DNA of 64,000 nt from Solirubrobacter soli DSM 22325 (lineage in GTDB: Bacteria > Actinomycetota > Thermoleophilia > Solirubrobacterales > Solirubrobacteraceae). The stretch is from NCBI RefSeq assembly GCF_000423665.1, contig NZ_AUIK01000024.1:62001-126000 (forward strand), given 5' to 3'. Each line of letters begins with the position of its first letter. Within the stretch, counting starts at the first letter, position 1. Under the pieces are notes generated by a model, which was given only the letters and a program-made list of their open reading frames with translations, did not search any database and had not been told where the DNA came from. The position numbers and the translations under genes are program-made. Positions 60,492 through 64,000 of the stretch are shown piece after piece.

Positions 60492-60578
60492 TCGTCGTTG
60501 CGCGACCAGCCCGCCCCGTCCGTGGAGCGGTGCCGGACACGCGCACACCACCGACCCAAGACCCGGAGACCGATACCG

Positions 60579-60770
60579 ATGTTGAACCCAACCCTCACCG
60601 GGGCGTCCACGCACGCCCAGATCGCCGACACCGACGAGGCGATCCTGCGCTACGCGGTCACCACCCGCCGCCCCGACCGCGACGTGCCCCTTGACGAGCA
60701 GCCCGCGTGGCTGAAGCGCCAGGAGCGCCTGGAGATCCGCGCCGAACTCGCGGCGCACGGATTGCTCTAG
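60579..60770 (+). CDS. Small hypothetical protein (63 aa)
   Basis: A short, charged protein (IADTDEAILRYAVTTRRPDRD, QPAWLKRQERLEIRAEL) with a likely C-terminal helix. No domain recognised. It is flanked on both sides by hairpins of the same family, which supports it as a separate transcription unit. Confidence 0.45.
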   Translation: MLNPTLTGASTHAQIADTDEAILRYAVTTRRPDRDVPLDEQPAWLKRQERLEIRAELAAHGLL

Positions 60771-61144
60771 CGCTCCCGAGAACCGTACGAACACCTGGGC
60801 CCGGCGTCATCGCCGGGCCGCGCGACGCCGAACGCGCGCGGCGCGCCCGCGGACCGCGCCGGCGGAGCTGGTCAGACTCCGCTCGGCCCGTTCGCGGTCG
60901 GCGTCGGCGGGACGGCGACGATCCGCGGGCGCGGCCGGGGCGCGACGTCACGAGCGTCCAACCCGGCTCTGCACCTAAGAGCCGCGACGCACGCCGACTG
61001 TGACCGATCCGTGCGCCCGATGTCCGCGCGCCGACCGCGCCCGGCGGCGAGACCCATCGCCGGAAGTCGCCGCAACCGCGGCAACCGCCGCTGCGCGGGT
61101 GACCCGCGGCGCGGCCAATCCAACTGCCCAGTGAAGGAGCCCCC
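60771..61144. other. Gene-free interval between small genes
   Basis: 374 bp with no supported gene, apart from the hairpin at 60798-60819. It is very GC-rich. It should contain the promoter of the 74-residue gene. Confidence 0.4.
60798..60819. terminator. GC-rich hairpin (family member 3)
   Basis: GGCCCGGCG (60798-60806), loop TCAT, CGCCGGGCC (60811-60819): a perfect 9-bp stem with a 4-nt loop, downstream of the 63-residue gene. Confidence 0.55.
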
Positions 61145-61369
61145 ATGTCCGATCTGCTGCTCGTCGCAGGCCTGCCCGCTGATGTCGTGAACGGAGCGCC
61201 CGGCATCTCGTTCGCCGGTCCGCGCGCGCTGAGCGAGCGCGACGAGTTCGGCGCGCTCGACGGCCCAGTGGGCCTGTTCCGCGCGCCGCTGGAGCCCGCC
61301 GCCCTGCAGGCCCGCGAGGACCTCGGCCATGTGCTGTGCGCGTGGCTGCCGCGCGAAGACCTGCTCTGA
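61145..61369 (+). CDS. Small hypothetical protein (74 aa)
   Basis: A 74-residue protein (SDLLLVAGLPADVVNGAPG; LGHVLCAWLPREDLL). A ribosome-binding site AAGGAG lies ~6 bp before the ATG. No domain recognised. A hairpin of the shared family follows its stop codon. Confidence 0.5.
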   Translation: MSDLLLVAGLPADVVNGAPGISFAGPRALSERDEFGALDGPVGLFRAPLEPAALQAREDLGHVLCAWLPREDLL

Positions 61370-61399
61370 GCGACGGCGCCTGACCAATCCGACCCGAGT

Positions 61400-61426
61400 G
61401 CGCGCCCGGCAGGCAGCCGGGCGCGC
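61400..61426. terminator. GC-rich hairpin (family member 4)
   Basis: GCGCGCCCGGC (61400-61410), loop AGGCA, GCCGGGCGCGC (61416-61426): a perfect 11-bp stem, the strongest of the series. It lies between the 74-residue gene and the response regulator. Confidence 0.6.
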
Positions 61427-61517
61427 CTCCGGAAGCGTCGCGCAGGTGGCGCGACGCGACCTCGCATCCCCTCGCCGTCCCCGCAGCCCGGGGCGGCCGA
61501 TCCCTGGAGCGCATCCC

Positions 61518-62243
61518 ATGCCATCCACCCGCTCGATCCTGCTCGTCGAGGAAGACGCGGTCTGCCGCGGCTTTCTCGCCGACAACCTGACCGCCGACGG
61601 CTACCAGGTGATCGTCGCCGCCGACAAGGCCGACGCGATCAACAAGCTCACAACCGGGCCGGACCTCGTGCTGTGCGACGTCAACGGCCACACGCTCGAG
61701 CTGCTCGACGCCGTCCGCGGCGCCGCCGGGCTCGCCGCCCGGATCGACCCGGCCACTCCGCTGATCGTGCTCACCCGCCACGCCGACGCGCTGATGCGCG
61801 TGCGGCTCTTCGAGCACGGCTCAGACGACGTCGTCCGCAAGCCGTTTCACTACGGCGAACTGCTGGCCCGCATCCGCGCCGTCCTGCGGCGCGTGCACCA
61901 GCCGCCGAGCGGCCGGCTGATCCGCATCTCAGAGCTCGAGATCGACCTCGTCGGCCAGTCCGTGCTCATCGCCGGTCAGCCGGTCGCGCTGGCGGCCAAG
62001 GAGTACGCGCTGCTCGTGCACCTCGCCGGCGACCCGACGCGCGTGTTCACCAAGGACGAACTGCTGCGCGACGTGTGGGGCTACCGCACACCCGGAATCA
62101 GCCGCACGCTGGACTCCCACGCCGCCCGGCTGCGCGTCAAACTGCGCGCCGCGGGCCAGGCGCACTGGATCGAGACCGTCTGGGGCGTCGGCTACCGGCT
62201 CGCCCCCGTCGGCCTGGTCGAACGCGAACGGAGCGCGGCGTGA
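61518..62243 (+). CDS. OmpR/PhoB-family response regulator without a nearby kinase
   Basis: A 241-residue two-domain regulator. The receiver domain has the acidic pocket EED (11-13), phospho-acceptor Asp54 (LCDVNG) and the conserved Lys in VRKPF (~110). The C-terminal winged-helix DNA-binding domain is typical (LAAKEYALLVHLAGDPTRV...WGVGYRL). No histidine kinase is encoded in the window, so it is either an orphan or is served by a chromosomal kinase. GTGA overlap with the next gene. Confidence 0.87.
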   Translation: MPSTRSILLVEEDAVCRGFLADNLTADGYQVIVAADKADAINKLTTGPDLVLCDVNGHTLELLDAVRGAAGLAARIDPATPLIVLTRHADALMRVRLFEHGSDDVVRKPFHYGELLARIRAVLRRVHQPPSGRLIRISELEIDLVGQSVLIAGQPVALAAKEYALLVHLAGDPTRVFTKDELLRDVWGYRTPGISRTLDSHAARLRVKLRAAGQAHWIETVWGVGYRLAPVGLVERERSAA

Positions 62244-62758
62244 ACCGCCCCCAGCCGCTGCGGCGGGCGCGGCCGCTGCGCGCCGGCATCCCGCCCGCGC
62301 GGCGCACGCCGCTTCACCGCCGCACCCCGCTGGCCCGCGGCACCAAGACCCAGCTGCGGCCGAGTGCGCTCCAGCAGGCCGCGACGCCGAGCGCCCGGCG
62401 GCCGATGGCGGCCAGCCAGCCACAGCGCGCCAAGATCATCGGCGGCGCGTGCGTCGTGTGCGAGAAGACCAACGGGCTCATGCCCGCGCACCTCGCGGCG
62501 CGTGGGATGGGCGGCTGCGATGACCCCGACTGCGTCGTGCCGATGTGCTGGGTGCACCACCGCGCCTTCGACACCGGCGGGCTCGACCTGCTGCCGTACC
62601 TCGAGCCGCGCTGGCGGACCGAAGTCGCGCACGCCGTCGGCCACCTCGGGCTGATCAGCACCTACCGGCGGCTGACGGGCGGCCGCCTCCCGGCCGCCGA
62701 GCTCACGCCGCCACCGCCGCCCGAGCGGCCCCGACACGGCGGAGGGCGCCGTGGCTGA
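62240..62758 (+). CDS. HNH-like nuclease domain protein
   Basis: A 172-residue basic protein. The N-terminal ~60 residues are Arg/Pro-rich and probably disordered. The C-terminal part has a zinc/HNH-like signature: CVVCEKTNGLMPAHL, then CDDPDCVVPMCWVHHRAFD. The pattern (two Cys pairs, His, HH) resembles the DUF968-type HNH proteins of phages. GTG start overlapping the regulator stop. Probable DNA nickase or endonuclease. Confidence 0.65.
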   Translation: MNRPQPLRRARPLRAGIPPARRTPLHRRTPLARGTKTQLRPSALQQAATPSARRPMAASQPQRAKIIGGACVVCEKTNGLMPAHLAARGMGGCDDPDCVVPMCWVHHRAFDTGGLDLLPYLEPRWRTEVAHAVGHLGLISTYRRLTGGRLPAAELTPPPPPERPRHGGGRRG

Positions 62759-63368
62759 CCCGCTCCCGCGGGCCGGGCGAGATCGCATCGACCGGTTCGA
62801 CAACACGACGTACGAGTTCCTGGGCAACTTCTACGCGTCTACCGTCCGGATCCGAGCCGACCGCCAGGGCCTTGAGCTGATCGAATGTGCGACCGTCGAG
62901 CACGGCTTTCAGGCCTGCAAGGCGCTCGAGCCCGACCAACGCCGCCTGATCGCCGCGGCGCCCACACCCGCGCAGGCCAAACGGCTCGGCCGCCGCGCCT
63001 CACTGCGCCCCGACTGGGAGCAGGTCCGCGAGGACGTCATGCGGAGGCTGCTCGCCCAGAAGTTCCGGCTCGGCGAGCCGCTCGCCCTGCGCCTGCTGGC
63101 CACCGGCAACGCCGATCTCGTCGAGGGCAACCACGGGGGCGACCGCCGCTGGGGGGTCAGCGAGGGCATCGGCCAGAACCGGCTCGGGCAGCTGCTCATG
63201 CAGCGGCGCGCGGAGCTGCGCACGGCGCTGCGAGAGCAGACACCCGCGCCGTGCGGCTTCTGGACGGCGGCGCCTGGCGGGGACGAAGCAGCGCCGCGCG
63301 ATCCGCAGGGACTGCGGACGCCCGATCACCGCGATCGCGAGCGCGACCGACGCCATGAGCGTCGATGA
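62751..63368 (+). CDS. NADAR-family (YbiA-like) N-glycosidase
   Basis: A 205-residue protein. The NADAR core is clear: FLGNFYASTVRI, ATVEHGFQACKAL, AKRLGRRASLRPDWEQV, MRRLLAQKF, LLATGNADLVEGN, WGVSEGIGQNRLG and LLMQRR. The family hydrolyses N-glycosidic bonds in riboflavin intermediates, and some members remove ADP-ribose from DNA or proteins in phage conflict. A hydrophilic tail (~165-205) is added. GTG start, 8-bp overlap with the HNH gene. A defence or counter-defence role is possible. Confidence 0.85.
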   Translation: MADPLPRAGRDRIDRFDNTTYEFLGNFYASTVRIRADRQGLELIECATVEHGFQACKALEPDQRRLIAAAPTPAQAKRLGRRASLRPDWEQVREDVMRRLLAQKFRLGEPLALRLLATGNADLVEGNHGGDRRWGVSEGIGQNRLGQLLMQRRAELRTALREQTPAPCGFWTAAPGGDEAAPRDPQGLRTPDHRDRERDRRHERR

Positions 63369-63408
63369 ACGCCGATCCGGGGGCGCGCGCGGGCGTATCC
63401 TCCGTCGC

Positions 63409-63975
63409 ATGGCCGCCGCCGAGCACCTGGGCGTCGACGCGCTGCTGCCGCTCTCGCTGAAGAACTACCACCGGCTCGTGGAGGCCGACGGGTTCGAGGG
63501 CGAACGCGTGGAGCTCCTCGACGGGCTGCTGGTCCGCATGAGCCCGAAGTCCGAAGCCCACGAGGCGGCCACGGAGTTCCTGCTCGAATGGCTGATGCAC
63601 CACGTGGACCTCGACCGCTACAGCGTCGGATGCCAGCGGGCGCTGACGATCGGCGACTCCGAACCCGAGCCCGACCTCGTCGTCCGCGAGCGCGGCACCC
63701 CGAAGCCATATCACCCGTCCAGCGCCGTGCTCGTGATCGAGGTCGCCGCGTCCTCGCTGCCCGTCGACCTCGCCGTCAAGGCGCCGCTGTACGCGTCGGC
63801 CGGGATCGCCGAGTACTGGGTCCTGGACCTCGACGGGCGCCGCGCGATCGTGCACCGCAGCCCGGAGGCCGGCGGCTACCGGGAACGCCTCGAGGTGCCT
63901 GCTGACGGGCAGCTCGTCAGCGTCGCGCTGGCACTGCCCGCGCTCCGCGTCACCGACGCACTCGACGCCGACTAA
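63409..63975 (+). CDS. Uma2-family (DUF820) PD-(D/E)xK nuclease-like protein
   Basis: A 188-residue protein with the Uma2 core: GERVELLDGLLVRMSPKS, SEPEPDLVV, AVLVIEVAASSLPVDL with the conserved Asp and Glu, and K...YASAGIAEYWVLDL. These proteins are abundant in cyanobacteria and actinobacteria and structurally related to restriction endonucleases; their role is unclear. The start at ATG 63409 is preferred over ATG 63355, which would overlap the NADAR gene. The last 25 bases after it hold no visible feature. Confidence 0.82.
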   Translation: MAAAEHLGVDALLPLSLKNYHRLVEADGFEGERVELLDGLLVRMSPKSEAHEAATEFLLEWLMHHVDLDRYSVGCQRALTIGDSEPEPDLVVRERGTPKPYHPSSAVLVIEVAASSLPVDLAVKAPLYASAGIAEYWVLDLDGRRAIVHRSPEAGGYRERLEVPADGQLVSVALALPALRVTDALDAD

Positions 63976-64000
63976 CCGACTAACCGCAGGCGCCGCTCGG

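Larger units (their letters stand above)
3672..64000. mobile_element. Integrative conjugative element (left end and most of the body; right end not in window)
   Basis: Evidence for one element: a tyrosine integrase beside a tRNA gene, an excisionase-like protein, a type IV secretion operon with VirB4 and VirD4-type ATPases, a replication-relaxation domain, a ParA/ParB pair with a parS-like site, and a large defence cargo. No ribosomal or core metabolic gene occurs after the tRNA. The right boundary is not defined; the last genes (from ~62 kb) could be element or chromosome. The 278 bp directly after the tRNA (3672-3949) contain no gene I can recognise. Confidence 0.7.

Noticed and set aside
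1..64000. CRISPR arrays, rRNA genes and insertion-sequence transposases
   Set aside because: No regularly spaced repeats, rRNA-like sequence or transposase motifs were seen.

Overview
The DNA is very GC-rich and dense, with many 4-bp ATGA or GTGA gene overlaps. The families present (GAF-GGDEF-EAL protein, L,D-transpeptidase, SpoIIM-like and CpaE-like proteins, secreted Ig-like proteins with Arg-rich C-termini, replication-relaxation domain) point to a high-GC actinobacterium. My best guess is Thermoleophilia/Solirubrobacterales; this is inference from gene style, not a database match.

Layout. (1) 1-3.54 kb is chromosome: the end of a secreted Ig-like protein, an L,D-transpeptidase and a large cyclic-di-GMP protein. 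(2) tRNA-Thr(TGU) at 3598-3671 is the likely integration site of a large integrative conjugative element that fills the rest of the window. Its tyrosine integrase lies beside the tRNA. No second tRNA 3' end was found downstream, so the right end is probably beyond 64 kb. (3) 5.7-13.2 kb: excisionase-like protein, SigH-like sigma factor, and an operon of a tandem dynamin-like GTPase, a second dynamin-like GTPase and a TPR-like protein. (4) 13.6-20.4 kb: degenerate NERD protein, then an operon in which an ECF sigma factor fused to a zinc anti-sigma motif and a membrane anchor precedes three secreted proteins, one a subtilisin-like protease. (5) 20.5-32.0 kb: conjugation operon with VirB2-like, VirB6/TrbL-like, PrgI/VirB3-like and VirB4 proteins, a ParA-like protein with a degenerate P-loop, a SpoIIM-like protein, a membrane-anchored protein, and a VirD4 coupling protein fused to a replication-relaxation domain. 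(6) 32.0-55.4 kb: defence island. (7) 55.4-64 kb: element backbone again, with a broken gene, a parS-like site, ParA/ParB, small genes separated by GC-rich hairpins, an OmpR-type regulator, HNH protein, NADAR protein and Uma2 nuclease.

The defence island is the most interesting part. It holds DISARM hallmarks (DrmA helicase, DrmB DUF1998 protein, a phospholipase-D-like protein, a SNF2 helicase, a C5 cytosine methyltransferase) in an arrangement that fits neither described DISARM class. It adds a NERD-SF1 helicase, two unrecognised proteins in the DrmA operon, a Vsr endonuclease, and two unrelated endonucleases, NgoMIV-like and NaeI-like, whose named relatives both recognise GCCGGC. A type IV (AspBHI-like) endonuclease lies next to them. 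Degenerate genes mark both edges of the island (a DUF6228-like remnant near 32.4-32.7 kb and a frameshifted, truncated gene at 55.4-56.0 kb), suggesting it was inserted into an older conjugative backbone.
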